A stretch of 64,000 nucleotides of DNA from positions 94,015,478 to 94,079,477 of the forward strand of contig OX375873.1 in the NCBI GenBank assembly GCA_947359465.1, in the 5' to 3' direction. Of the stretch, positions 1 through 12,217 are shown in pieces. Each line of letters opens with the position of its first letter. The stretch's first letter is position 1. Below the pieces are notes generated by a model, which worked only from the letters and a program-made list of their open reading frames with translations, searched no databases and was not told the origin of the DNA. The position numbers were made by a program, and so were the translations under genes. Source of the stretch: Metellina segmentata. Taxonomy: Eukaryota; Arthropoda; Arachnida; Araneae; Tetragnathidae.

Positions 1-1320
1 TAAAATATAACACATTTATGAATATGATTAATGAAATGATTTAATAGAGTACACGTATGAAAGCTAAAGAAATGTTCTTTCACATGAAAACATCTGTTTA
101 CTTATTCGTTTGATATACTTTTAATATTAAAGTTATGATTAATTTTTAAATCGCTAAGTATGAATGTTCTGAAATCTAACTTGTTATTCAGGATTTCTAA
201 CCAATTTTGTGTTTGGTATAAATATATTAGAAAACTGCATTACCAATCGTATATTTACCATCAAAATTAAAATTCTGTATATAGTGATTCGTTTTTCCTT
301 TTGTCTTGATACAAATAATTTTAATTGTTGGATCATTATTTACGAACATTAGAATTATAAAAAATAATGTTTACTTAATCTATTTACACCAATTTTAAAG
401 CATTGTGCAATCGCTGTTCAATAGTTATGAACGCTACACAAAACGTTGAAGGAAATATATATTGTAATAAGTTGTTGGCTAACAATTAAAATACCAGTTT
501 TTAATATTTATTTTTGCGGCATACTTCAAAAAATCAGTAATTTTTTTTCATTGTATCTAAGAGTGACTGAAAAGTAACAAATGGATCTACCATCTTTTAT
601 TCTTGTCAGTGTAAAACATGGACATAAAATCATACGTCTGCAGAAATGACAGCAACGCTTGTAAATAAAATTATTATTCACAGTCAATTCAAAAGATTAC
701 TAAACGTTACTTTATATTCATTCTAAGTTATTTCAGCTGATAATCTTTTGTTTTAACCAACAAAATAAAGCACGCACCTTGACTATCAAATTCATTATGA
801 GTCTTTTCAATTCTAGTGGGAAAGATAAATCTATTTCACACACTGCAAATCCTGTTTTATCATGCACAGCGCGAGAAGGTTAAAATGAGGACGGAGTTTA
901 TCACGATAGCAAAATATTTCAGAATAAATCATGATGGCTAAATACTTCAAAAGTTTCTGATAACATCAAAATCAAGTGGAAAAATCTTCATATGTTAGAG
1001 ATTATGTTTAAATTAGTACACATAATTCAAGCGCATTTATAATGAACGATGATAGCTGGGGATTACAAAATTAAAGCCTTAAACATACTGACAAAACCAA
1101 AGTTTTAACTCTCTCAACTAACATTGACTTCTACGTACTTAAACCTCAAGATAACACACGCATATATCCATCTTGTAACCTGCTGTCTTACCTGCACGAT
1201 TTCTAATCAGTTTTGACATTTTATATGCCAATTGAATACTTCCCAGGTTTCAATCTTTTTTATTTCAATCAGTATATAATTGGGGCTGTTTGTTCATTAA
1301 ATGTTAAGTAGAGTAAAAGT
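1..1320. other. AT-rich non-coding DNA
   Basis: No gene, transposon end or tandem array recognised. Short runs of A/T and scattered stop codons in all frames are consistent with intergenic or intronic DNA. Confidence 0.5.
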
Positions 1321-1330
1321 AATACTATAC

Positions 1331-1582
1331 TACACGAAAATCTCGTTCCAGTGTCAATATGTTCATGCTTTTTAATCCTAATGTGGTTGTCTTGACGAGG
1401 TATCTCGTCATTAGCGAAACCATTTGCAGATCTTGATGGGCGAGATATCTTGTCATTTGAAGGAAACAAACCAGATCTTTGATCTCTTCGTAACAAAAAT
1501 GGTCAATATTATGATAAGGATACATCTCGTTACAAGCAAAATTTTTTAGAACTTAACGGACGAGTTATCTCGTTGCAAACAC
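1331..1582. repeat. Degenerate approx. 40 bp repeat with GAGATATCTC core (locus 1)
   Basis: A palindromic core close to GACGAGATATCTCGTC recurs about every 40 bp here (near 1394, 1438, 1480, 1521 and 1558), separated by a spacer containing variants of CATTAGCAAAACTGACCA. The same unit reappears at 25.1, 33.4, 34.0, 35.0 and 53.3 kb. The copies are diverged, so this is an old, decayed minisatellite or part of a larger dispersed repeat. Small ORFs reading through it are artefacts. Confidence 0.6.
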
Positions 1583-2568
1583 TTGAAGGTTTGAAAATAT
1601 TCTTATCTGTGTTTCTAATTTTAGTGTTCAGTTTAAGGGAGATACATCACCTTGAACAAAAGAAGACAAGATACAAATCGAGAACTATGGAAAATTTCTC
1701 TCTCGATGGAATAACCAGGTGTGGGAAGTGTGTAATTTCTCACAAGTAACCGTTATCCTCTACGTACTTAATACTTTCACGTGACGTCAAAAAATACGTT
1801 TTCAAATTCCCGTGTTCTTCCGAAAATTCGATAAAAACGTTTCACTATCGTACCTCCAAAAACTAACGTAAATTTCATTCTTTATCAGATGAAACAGTTG
1901 AAGAGAGCCATAAAGAATACCCATAAAGATTACCCATCGTAAAATCTTAGGGAACTCCACTACCCCCTCCAATTCAAAGCAGTCAAGCGACAAAATGCTC
2001 ATCCCCGGTTGATCGTTCGGCCTCGAAGAATGTAGGAAAGGGATGCTATGGGTAAGCAGAACAAATGTACGCTAGGAAAACTAAACAAAAGCGACGAAAA
2101 CTTTCATGTGGTGGATTGGCCAAAACGCTGACGTGACGGAAACGCAGAATCTTTACGGCTCGTAATTTTTTACGTCACATCTGGGACATAACCATCAGTA
2201 CACGGTGAATTGAGACAGATGCAAAGAGGATATCCTTTCCATTATGCGAAAGGTAGTATAAATGAAAAAAATTCATGTTAGGATCCAAGGATATTATGGG
2301 TAGAGACAACAACAAAAACCGCTACGTCCATTGTGATGAAATTTCACCTGGTCAACAAAACAAATCATAGGTATTAAAATATTAGATGGAAAATACGTAT
2401 TCAATTCCACAGTTATATATGAAAGAGGTGTGTCTTACACAAAATTATTGGAAGAGTTTCTTCCAGCGAACAATCAGCAATTCTCCTCAGTTATATTGTG
2501 CAAATAAATCAAGCGAGTTATTGAAAAAGTTTTTTTTTAACCGATTGTCTAGTATACCTCTAATAACC

Positions 2569-2630
2569 ACATGGAACATTTGAATAAAATATTTACATTT
2601 TCAAATAAAAATATTTGATTCAAATGTTCC

Positions 2631-2634
<4 letters not shown>
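2569..2634. repeat. 66 bp hairpin with 17 bp perfect arms
   Basis: The arm ACATGGAACATTTGAAT (2569-2585) is repeated exactly in inverted orientation at 2618-2634. Pairing continues with few mismatches to about 27 bp, leaving a loop of roughly 13 nt. A (TA)n tract follows directly. The size resembles a miRNA precursor, but a small foldback transposon relic is equally possible. Confidence 0.6.
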
Positions 2635-2665
<31 letters not shown>

Positions 2666-3882
2666 CTTTGAAATAAATAAAATAAATATACATTTTCTAA
2701 AATTCCATCCAGCAGCAAGTGAAACAACGGAGGTTGTTATAAAAACAAACGTCTTTGTGTAGACAGAACAAACTCAATCGATTACAATTCTTCAAAACAC
2801 AGAAGGCCAATTTTACAGCGTTGTTTAACACACCCCAAGCTCAGTATAAGTCAATTGTGGCAATTGTCAATGAACGTAATTGCTAATTGAAATATGCATC
2901 GTAAAATATTTAATTTCCTTTGAATTTCGAAGCAGAAATATGAATTAAAACAATTCCACTATCAGATAATCCATATTGTATTACTTGATTAAATTTAAAA
3001 GAATTAGTTAAACAAAAACGAAGTATGTCTTTGAAATTTGTGGTAGAAAATTTAAATTATTACCGAAGCAATCTTTATAAAAGTGTTCTACCTTTTTTCT
3101 TTCTAAAACATTTAAATATAAGAACAATAACAGCATTCCTGACAAGTTAAGAATTAAATTACAAAATTAAAACGATTTAATATAAAAGAATTTACTTAGG
3201 GTACATTTAATTATTGTGAGTGATTTTCAGTAAAAAAGTGCTCTTATTTCATTCTATAGAATCAATATTTTCCAGTTAAAGATTTACTAAATACAAATTT
3301 AAAAAACGACGTTAAATAAATAAGTGCTTTATTAGATTAAGGAAAGTGTAATGTGTCTTAACGGGAAAAAATTTTAACTGAATTTTCATGTTACAAACAC
3401 GAAACCTGAAATGAGAATACTTAAATAAAGAATTGTTTTCTGTGAACGGAAACACGTAATACAAAATAAAATACTTTAATCAAGGAAGTTTAATAAACTG
3501 TAGCTCATACGAATAATAAAATAACACAGACGAATAAATATTCAGTTTTTTCATTAATGGGAAACAAGCACATTTTTAAACAATGTTTAAAAGGACAGTA
3601 ATTTTCCTAATGACTCGTAATATAATATTTAAACATAATTAAATAAATATATTAATTAATTAAAAAATACTAATAGTCATTACATAATAATAATTTTCTT
3701 TTTATGAATTTTACAAAAATTTTATTATGGTTCCTTAAGCATTGATTTAAAGATTCAACGTACCGTAGAATCGGGTGAATATTGAAGTAGTTTTGAAAAT
3801 TTCACAACAATATAGGCCTTTTTCTCATACACTTAAAATTATGATTGATACTTTAAATATCTGGTGTCGATCTATACTATAA

Positions 3883-3923
3883 GCCCTCATGGTCAAAAAA
3901 ATTTAATTTTTGACTGTGAGGGC
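3883..3923. repeat. 41 bp hairpin
   Basis: The arms GCCCTCATGGTCAAAAA and TTTTTGACTGTGAGGGC pair at 15 of 17 positions around a short AT loop. A cruciform or mini-foldback element; no function is visible. Confidence 0.5.
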
Positions 3924-5264
3924 AAACAAAATATTTTTAAGCGCTGTTTCTATTTATAATCAATTCTGTTGAAATAGAAGGTTCATTTAGTAAAAAACAA
4001 AGGAATATTACCAACAACAAAGTCTTTTTTTTTTCTTTTCTTTTTATTTAAGTTTTACAAGTAATTATATTTTTAAGTAGAACCTATCATTGAAAATGGC
4101 AAGTCACCAATTATAAGTAAAATAAAAAAATACAATCAAACAAAGAAAATGAAAGTTGGCTTTGCCAAATCACCAGAAATGTTTTAAGGCACGTTTTCAG
4201 GAACTCAAGAAACGAAAAAGGAAAATCAAAGCGTTTACATTTTTTTAACTATAGGAAAAGAAAGAAAAGGGCGAGTACCGAGAAAATATTATCAAGTTGG
4301 TAACAACTTGCCAAATCTCATGATTGCTAATTTCTTCAAAACTACGAAGCAAAATAAAAGTGTTTACAAAATTTCTGTGTTTATGTAATAAACATTTCTG
4401 CCCTAGACAAGACAAGGGAGCTTCCCCAAAAATTGTTCTCCAGTAAAGATAGAAATGTCAGGGATTAGGGGTATATCGTAAGTGAACCCTTCATGTTCCG
4501 TCTTTGTATTACAACCTCAAGAATGCTTCTATATACCAAAAAAAATGACAACATATGTATAAAAATTCATAATAAATTAACAGAAAAAATTATAAAACAT
4601 CTCTATGTACTTACAGATTGTAAGAGGTATGAGATTGGGTGATGTAGAGTCAAAGCACCTGAAAGGTATATTACAACCACTTCTTGTAGGTGGGGTCATC
4701 TAACTAGTGATAGATAGAATACCTATTATCAGCTGTGTCTAAAAACTACCTTCAACGTCACAGTTATACAGAGATATTAAAGAGTATTTGATATTTAATT
4801 GTTACATTCAACAGAGTAATATTATGAGCGACAACACCTTTTCCGCAAAACAACTTCTACTCACATTTTCGCTTCTATTCAACCGATTCTACGGTATATA
4901 AAGTATAGTTGACTTATGTCTTTCTGTCTGATCGTTATACAAATATACACCGTTTGACCAATCCACATCAAATTTGGTGGACGTATACTGTAAAGCCCTG
5001 CGGGTACTATATAGCGTTTCATTTAAAGAGAAATAGAAAGGCACAGCACCCTGCCGTTTGTCTACAGCACCCTGCTGTTCCTTCTACAGCCCCTTGACCC
5101 TCAAAGTGACCGCTCTTGTGTCCAAATGTCCCGTCCAGTCCTCGGAAAATAACGCACCATTCTTCCCCGATAATTCAATTTCTAACAGTAAAAACTAAAA
5201 CGCGTAATGAAATTTCTTGATTTTTAAAAATGTTTGTTTTGTCTGTATTTAAGTTCTTAACAAC

Positions 5265-5560
5265 GCGTCTTCAACCTTTCAGGACATGGGCCACATCAAT
5301 AAACTGATGCTTCCAAGGGCCCGATCGAAAAATTCTAAAGCTTCCGCGGCCCACACGTCTATCAACACAGAAAAAGAATAATGTATAGTCCGCATAATCC
5401 ACACATTTATTACTAAAAGAGCGTTTAGATTGTACATACTCATTTTCAAGGAAAGAAATTCAGGCATTTTTAAGGTCTTTTCTTAAACATTCAGGATTGC
5501 TGCGAACCTCTCGTGTCCCGCAGCAATTTTAAATGTTTGCCCTAAATACTAAATGTTGAA
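5265..5560. mobile_element. Possible hAT-like non-autonomous element
   Basis: The left end carries TCTTCAACCTTTCAGG and the right end, read in reverse, TCTTCAACATTTAGTA, with imperfect inverted similarity running on into a GGGCC/GGGCA segment. The interior holds no transposase. No convincing target-site duplication was found, so class and exact borders are uncertain. Confidence 0.3.
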
Positions 5561-5574
5561 GACTCTTATTATGT

Positions 5575-6381
5575 CGGTCGTATTCACAAGTTCGAGTTAA
5601 GCCGCGGATCAACGATAATAACCAGGTTATTGAAAAACCGTATTCATAATGATTGATCCGAGGTTTAAATCACCTTTTCGGTGTTACATTTTGATCCTCA
5701 GAAATCGGCGGATTAACTCTCGGTTGAGAGTTACGCATGCACAATACTACCTTTTTTTTTTCAAAAGAAGCGAGATATACTGTAAACAAAACAAGATGGA
5801 CGACAGACTTCATTCTGCGCTAAATTATAGTAGTCTTGTGACGACGTGCATTCAGCTGATCTTATATGAATTGGAACAAGAACGTGATTACATTTTCTAT
5901 AAAATAGATATGCTCGGATGTGTTCTGGTTCGAACTATATTCTGGCTTGCCATAGTAGAACCCAATGAGAGAGAGAACGGCAGAATATGACCATGGCATA
6001 TACAAATACTTCGTGAAATAAAAATTATTTTGTTGATTTATTACAAATTTTAAAAAAATTGACAATCCAAGTTACTTCACTTTACACCAAACCCAAACAA
6101 AAATGTCGTATTCATTTCATTAAAATCACAACTTTGAATCAATTTTGCCACGAAGTACGTGTTTGACCAGTATGAACGCATATTCGGGCAACGTAACAAA
6201 TACAAACAATATCACGTAATCATCAGGAGACTGTAGTAGCCAATCACAGCGAGCGTATCATTTTAATCCGTAGATCACTTAACCTGCCGTTTGAGAATAC
6301 GGTTGTTGATAATCCGAGTTTTAACTCTGACTCACGGATCAACTGATCCTCGCGTTAAGTCGAGACTTATGAATATGGCTG
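5575..6381. mobile_element. Foldback DNA element (MITE-like) with internal ORF
   Basis: Imperfect terminal inverted repeats begin CGGTCGTATTCACAAGT on the left (5575) and, read in reverse from 6381, CAGCCATATTCATAAGT. Both continue into a TTAA...GGATCAA/GGATCAG segment, and a sub-terminal GTATTC motif recurs inside. The ends resemble PIF/Harbinger-type or P-type MITEs, but no clean TWA or 8 bp duplication is visible, so the superfamily is left open. Confidence 0.5.
5796..5990 (+). CDS. Short ORF inside foldback element, unidentified
   Basis: A 64-residue frame starts at an ATG in good context (ACAAGATGG) and begins MDDRLHSALNYSSL. It is mixed charged and hydrophobic, with ELEQERDY near residues 27-34, and ends NERENGRI before a TGA. 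I recognise no domain. Because it lies inside the inverted-repeat element at 5575-6381, it may be the remaining 5' part of that element's transposase or accessory gene. An open frame read further upstream is probably not translated from its first ATG. It may equally be a chance ORF. Confidence 0.25.
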   Translation: MDDRLHSALNYSSLVTTCIQLILYELEQERDYIFYKIDMLGCVLVRTIFWLAIVEPNERENGRI

Positions 6382-6384
6382 TTA

Positions 6385-8574
6385 GTAATTTTGAAAGTGT
6401 GAAATTTTTTGTCTTAAGTGACAGAAAGTCGAGGTTGCTTTCTCTACAAGTTGAAGCTCTTCGGATGCAACTTAGATACATGGGAATTATTCGTTGAAAG
6501 GAGTGATTTTCTTTTTTCAAAAACACTTTAAAATCGACCTATGGTTTTTTTTAATTGTATGTATTGAATATAATTTGTCTACAGCTGATGACACATGTAT
6601 TTCTAACACAAGACTCGTTGTTCCACAATGTAACCATTGAATGGAACTATCACGGAATGGAATTATCAAGAATGGAATTACTGCGCCACTGAATGGAATT
6701 ATCAAGAAAACATGAGTTTTAGCTTCTCTCTCTCTCTCAAACTAAAATAGTTACGATTGCCTTAACAATTTAATTTGCCATCATCTCATATTGATGATGA
6801 AATTCGAAAACTTCACATACCATGTGCGAAAAAAACTAAGTGCATGACTATCCGCCAAAAATTTGCCATTTTTATTGAAAATGAAAGTGCGGGGATATTC
6901 GTATTCACTCCAAAACTCCAAATTGACTTCTATAGTAGTCACCTTAGAAAAATACTTTTGTAGTTTGTCTTACAGCAAAAGTGCGACCAATATGAAATGG
7001 AGTATATGCATGGGTATATCATGTATACATACTTTTGTCCGAAGTAAATTGTTAAAATGATAAAAAAATTAAAATTACATTAAAAATTATTTTCCACACA
7101 CTTAAATGATGCTAACATTCTTTTATGAAAGAAGTTATTTTAGTTGGATCTCTTTTCAATAAACATTTATCAAATTCAAAAGGAGAAACGCCGGGTAATT
7201 CTGCCAGTATAATAAATGTAAGCAAATAAATTTATATACATATAATATCTATATAAATATAAATTATGTTTTTACAATGAGTATTGCCATCCCATTTATT
7301 TTGTTTATTCGTTTTGGTTCATTTGATGCAAATTCTATGGTGTTTGTGTTTCATGCCTGTTTGTCTGTTTACGTGTGCCCTCACTAATCCCAAACAGATC
7401 GATATACGTATGTATTATCACGAAATTTTGCGTAATTTGAGTTCACATACAATATATATCTCAGTGACTCCGTCTTAGTCCGTCTGCCTTTTTGTTTATG
7501 TATATTTTTGTGTATGTATTTTTTTATCATGTAAAAATAATTTAATATAGTTTTGTTAAACGTTACATTATTTCAATAAACCATTTTTGTCTCAGTGAAG
7601 AAAGTACCTAACATTTCTTTGTCTGCACTTTTAAGAAAGTCTTATGCTGAAATTTCTGAATACTTACACCATTTACCATACTTGAATCAACCTACATCTA
7701 GCAGCATTAGAGAAGCCGATATATAAATTTAGCTTTCCTATTGCCATTTAAGCTCAAAAGCGTTTTACCCCCATTTCTTCTAGAAGATAATTATTTTTTC
7801 AAAAACTATTTTTAACGAATTGATATTCTATAATCTGGTCTCTTTTTTTCAATCTAAAATTCACCAATTCAACACAAGTAAATCCAAGTGAGTCTGCCTA
7901 TTTATAAAAATATTTTCCTTGTTATTAAAACCCAAAGCCCTTACTCAGCATAAATAGTCGTCAAGCAAAAAACAAAATTCCTCCTGTAAAAAGTTTATCA
8001 TATATTCATAAGTTCACTTTACAATTGAACTAACTGAGTTAAGGAAGACTATAGAAAAGAATTTGCATTTAGAAATTAAATTTAATCTTTATTTGTATTT
8101 GCGTTGAACACGCATTTTTATAAAATAACATAGAGTTATTCTTCATTTTACTCGTTTAACTATTTTTATATCCAATACGTATGAATAAAATATTAAAGTT
8201 ACGCGGTATGTATTAAAATTTATTATGTGTTTTTAACTACATTAAGAACGGTCAAATGAGATTTCAAACTCTCAAACTAATTTTAATATACGAAGGTGTT
8301 CGGCATTAACAATTAAAACATAACGTATTCACAGATTATTTCATAAAAACAGCAGCATAGTACTAAAGCGAATACAACTTTTTTCATGCAATAAAGCCAG
8401 TGATCACAATGCAAAAGAGCCTCATCTGAAATTAAAATTAATCAGAAATTATATTCAACATACAATATTTAAATGAGAAAACAGGTGTGAAAAAATCAGC
8501 TTACATTTAATGAGAGAAATGTGTCTCAATTTTTCATTTGCTAACTTGTATGAATTGGGGATAGTTTCGAAATT
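6385..8574. other. AT-rich non-coding DNA
   Basis: No gene recognised. A few imperfect copies of GAATGGAATTATCAAG occur at about 6637-6705. The stretch 7300-7510 has a degraded repeat feel (GTCTGTTTACG, CCGTCTGCC) but cannot be assigned. Confidence 0.4.
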
Positions 8575-10090
8575 CACTCATGTCCATAAATTAAGGATAA
8601 TGCCGGCAAATAAAAGTTCAGAAACGAAACAAACAAAACTTATTCACAAAGCCCATTTATTAAACAAAAGATAAAGAACAAAAAAGATGGTGTATGTATG
8701 ATACCATTCATACAAGCTGTGATTTTTGCTCACTGGAGCAATTACAAAGAAATCGACCTTACAAAAACTTAATACGACATGGTTGGTATGATGGTTAATG
8801 CATTGTATGCCTCGCAGACGATGAAATACAGTCCGTACAACGCCTAGGCATGCTGAGGATCAAATTATCGAGCTAATTTTGGGGAAGATCGCTCCACTCA
8901 GCAAGCAATGCTCTCCGAAGTTCCGGTACACAGGTAGGAGATGGTTGACGGGCTGCAACTCGTCGGCTAAGCATGTCCCAAACATGCTCTATCGGATTCA
9001 AGTCAGGTGAGAATGCTGGCCATTCCATACAGGTGATATCCTAAGATTCAAGGCATTCGTTTACAATGTTTGCAACGTGAGGACGGGTGTTGTTATCCAT
9101 AAAGACAAATTCTGCGCCCATGGCACCCCTAAAAAATACATGTTGCTCCAGAATGGTATCAAGATAAATTTGGCCTCTCGTGGTACCGATTTGAACATGT
9201 AGATCTGTTCTGGAGCCCAGTACAATTCCGCCACAAAAGAGCAATCCTGCACGACCGTAACGGTATCGTTTAATGATGTTATCTTGATGGTAGCGGGTAC
9301 CTGGCGTTTTCCATATGAATGTCCGCTGTGAATCAGACTGCAAGCTAAACCTGGACTCGTCGGAAAATATCGCACAAGCCCACTGTGACGATGTCCACAT
9401 TGCATGTTCTCTACTCCAGGCTAACCGTTGGCGACAGTGAGTTGCCGTAAGCGGAATACATCTGACAGGCCTGGGAGCATATAGACCAACATGTCCCAAA
9501 CGTCTGTAAACGATTTGCCTTGAAACTGTCGTACCCGTGGCTGAACGAGTAATTTATAGCTAAAAGATAGCTGACGAGAAAGGTCGGATGCTGTGCTCCG
9601 TCTGCTTCTTTTTGCAGTTACTGCCAAATACCGGTCGTCATTCGGCGTTGTATCTCGGAGGAGACCTAAACTGTAACGTCTACTGACATTTCCATCATTT
9701 TGAAATCATTGCCAAAGCCTAGAGATGACACTTTGGGCGATTCCAAGTTCCACTGAAACTTTCGTCTGAGTACGCCCACATGGAAGGTGGCCGATAATTC
9801 TACCACGTAAAAAATCATTGACATTCGTCCTCTGAGCCATAACTATTCGGTTGTGCTACTGAGCTGCTTACAGAACGCTTGTGAACAATTTTACTTCTTT
9901 GCTACCATACCTTATATACACCTCTCTTACACTCTCGTCATTGTGACGTACTATCGGCGTCATCTTATGGCTTCCTGTAATTTGGATATTATTCTTGAAG
10001 ATGTGTACGATAATTCTACAGGTGAAATTTTTACTTTAGAGTTCGATTCAAGTGTGATTCTGAATTCTCCTTAATTTTTGGACACGAGTG
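8575..10090 (-). mobile_element. Tc1/mariner (Tc1-like) element, dead
   Basis: Terminal inverted repeats are visible: CACTCATGTCCATAAATTAA from 8575 and, in reverse from 10090, CACTCGTGTCCAAAAATTAA. A TA follows the right end at 10091-10092, as expected for Tc1; the left TA has mutated to TT. The 1.5 kb length and one central transposase reading frame on the - strand fit a formerly autonomous copy. Confidence 0.85.
8795..9840 (-). pseudogene. Tc1-like transposase pseudogene
   Basis: Encoded a DD34E transposase that cuts and pastes the surrounding element. Read from the ATG at 9840 down to a stop at 8795, about 348 codons match the family along its length. The N-terminal helix-turn-helix region contains GIAQSVISRLWQ, followed by an in-frame stop. 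Then come GHVGLYAPRPVRCIPLT, the first catalytic Asp in IFSDESRF, the second in FMDNNTRPH, and the last Glu region SPDLNPIEHVWDML. Breaks are evident: a stop after SRLWQ, frame changes around 9500-9560 and near 9130, a stop after NECLES, and another after LPQN. The longest intact piece is 9041-9499. Catalytic residues survive, but no intact protein can be made. The sequence resembles copies common in spider genomes. Confidence 0.9.
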
Positions 10091-10990
10091 TACTTGAAGA
10101 GTAAAGAGATCAGTAGACTATTACTAACAGCGGACCATTGAATTAATACAATTTAAAATTGTGTGTGTGTGTGAAACTGTTGTCAAAGCCTTAAGACTGT
10201 AATTTTTTATTAATTTAGAGAAAAAAATAGTTTGATGTGTATCGTTTGCTCTCTCTTGCTTTTACTGTTTGTGTAAACAAGTTAGTTCTTCATTTCTCTA
10301 AAAATGTTCACGATATTTCCAAAAGAGAAACCATTTAAACACTTGAGAAAACTTTCTAAAATTATATTTGCTGAAAAAGTAAATTTGAAATTTAAATTTT
10401 GACAGGTTTTTTTTTGTCTTTTAACGGTCATTTCTGGTGTTTTCCATACCTACTTTCAGTTTTTATACATTACAAATAAAATTTCAAAATCTCTAATTAA
10501 CTTAGAGATAAAATCAAATATATTTTGAAAAGTTAAATAAATACTCTACCAAATAAGATCAAAAACATTTTTTGGTCAAAAATGACATTTTCAACGCTTT
10601 CGGACACTACCTCCTAGATAATAAAGCTTTCTGTCTGGTTTATGACGTCACAAGCAGAAGGGCAAAAGTCTTCCGATAGCAAATTCAGAAAACCTTTGAA
10701 AATGAGATTGTTTGCTAAAAAAGCAGTGTGTATCGGGGTATACAATTGAAGGGTTCTAAACAAAAACAGCACTTGTTATAGGTTATTAAACTAAGAAAAA
10801 TACTCCAAGAAATATCCATTTCCATGTAAAATTACTTTTATTAATGTACAAACTCAGTATTTGGGGACATAGAAAAGCACAAATTTACATACACAAAATG
10901 TAAATACAAAGCATGCAACAAATTTTTTATGCTTTACATTCGAGGCAATTCTATAATTAGACTCTTGAAGCCTATTACAGTTGTTGAATA
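10091..10990. other. AT-rich non-coding DNA
   Basis: No gene seen. It contains one TGACGTCA-type site near 10640 and a short (GT)n run near 10157. The stretch at 10825-10860 looks like the reverse complement of an AT-rich 3' end with a poly(A) signal, but no coding exon can be tied to it. Confidence 0.35.
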
Positions 10991-10992
10991 GA

Positions 10993-11430
10993 TATAATAG
11001 CAATTTATTGGTTAATAAAATACAAAAACGTATATAAATATGTACACAATAGAAAGAAAAATTAAGATGTTTCACTTTTTTTTTTACTGATGCCTAAGTT
11101 TAAATATGAACGCTATTATAGACAAGGAATCTAACAATATATATAATAGCAAATTACTGGTTAATAAAATACAAAAACGTATATAAATATGTATACAATA
11201 GAAAGAAAAATTAAGATGCTTTCATTTTTTTTACTGATGCCTAAATTTAAATATGAATGTTATTGTAGACAAGGAATGTAACAATATATATAATAGCAAA
11301 TTACTGGTTAATAAAATACAAAAACGTATATAAATATCTACACAATAGAAAGAAAAATTAAGATGCTTTCAATTTTTTTACTGCTGCCTAATTTTAAATA
11401 TGAATGCTATTGTAGATAAGGAATCTAACA
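10993..11430. repeat. Tandem repeat, 3 units of about 148 bp
   Basis: The block TATAATAGCAA...GGTTAATAAAATACAAAAACG...AAGATGCTTTCA...GACAAGGAATCTAACAA occurs three times. Its GGTTAATAAAA anchor starts at about 11011, 11160 and 11307, so the units are 147-149 bp. Units are highly similar (mostly single-base changes), which indicates recent amplification or homogenisation. Confidence 0.85.
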
Positions 11431-11710
11431 AAATTCTAACTTTTATTAAAACATTTTTATGGTACATTATATAAGGGAAATGACGAACTAACCGAAGATG
11501 CATAAATAATAGGAATGGATGTGCCCGAAGGTCTTAGTGAAGAAGTTGACTAGCAATTAAAAAACCAGGAAGAGACTCGGGTGAATTACATTAGACATCC
11601 TTAAAGGGAAAGCCGGAGAAAAAATTGAAAATGTACAACCCTGGATTAAACACAATTTTACTTTTTATCCTGTGTTAATGTTTCGAGTTTTCTGTTATTT
11701 GGTAATTTGA

Positions 11711-12217
11711 TCATCTTGTCATTTTTGGATCTACAATACAAATTTTCGAAAGTGTATTTGTAGCTGATCGCAAAAGCAACTTCATAATTTTAGTTGATGA
11801 ATGCCGCTCGCATGGTGTAATACTTATTTCCTTGGATATCAGTACTTCCTGAGTAGCACACAAAACATACAGGCGTTGGTTTGATACTTTAAAAAATTCA
11901 CTCTCAAATTCTCTCCCAATTAATTTTTGCAGAACAATAAAAGTATGCATTATGACATTTACAGCATCCACAGCTGGATACTTTAATCCACCTCTGTCAC
12001 AATTATGGATATGCTGAAAGCCTGAATGAATAATTAGTGGTTTTTCAATAACTAAATTGCCACTACAACTTTCACAATTAATCCTTTTTACAGCTGCATG
12101 ACAACAATAACCAGCTAAATATGTGATTAAAGGAATATTATCAGAAATTGAATCCATGTCATTATCTGTGACCTCAATATGTGGAATCAATATGGCTTCA
12201 TAAACGCATATAAACAC
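11711..12217 (-). pseudogene. P-element/THAP9-like transposase C-terminal fragment
   Basis: A 168-codon open frame without an upstream partner. Near residues 33-55 it shows YLAGYCCHAAVKRINCESC, and near residues 75-85 DRGGLKYPAVDAV. The arrangement A-G-Y...C-x-x-C followed by (N/D)RGGL-x-(Y)P is what I associate with the C-terminal half of P-type (THAP-linked) transposases. The tail holds a Cys-x-x-His pair (CERHSS) and ends in a basic stretch, as in these proteins. The N-terminal THAP and GTP-binding parts are absent, and the ATG is probably just the first Met in the remnant. Alternative: an unrelated host protein with a similar zinc motif. Confidence 0.55.

Larger units (their letters stand above)
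1585..5260. other. AT-rich non-coding DNA with hairpins
   Basis: No protein gene recognised. Contents include two hairpins listed separately (2569-2634 and 3883-3923), a TA microsatellite at about 2631-2660, and a faint approx. 150 bp duplication around 4080-4390 that shares the motif GCCAAATC followed by GTTTACA. Confidence 0.45.

Noticed and set aside
5649..5990. 113-codon version of the ORF in the foldback element
   Set aside because: The upstream half lies in the terminal inverted repeat, so the ATG at 5796 is the more sensible start.
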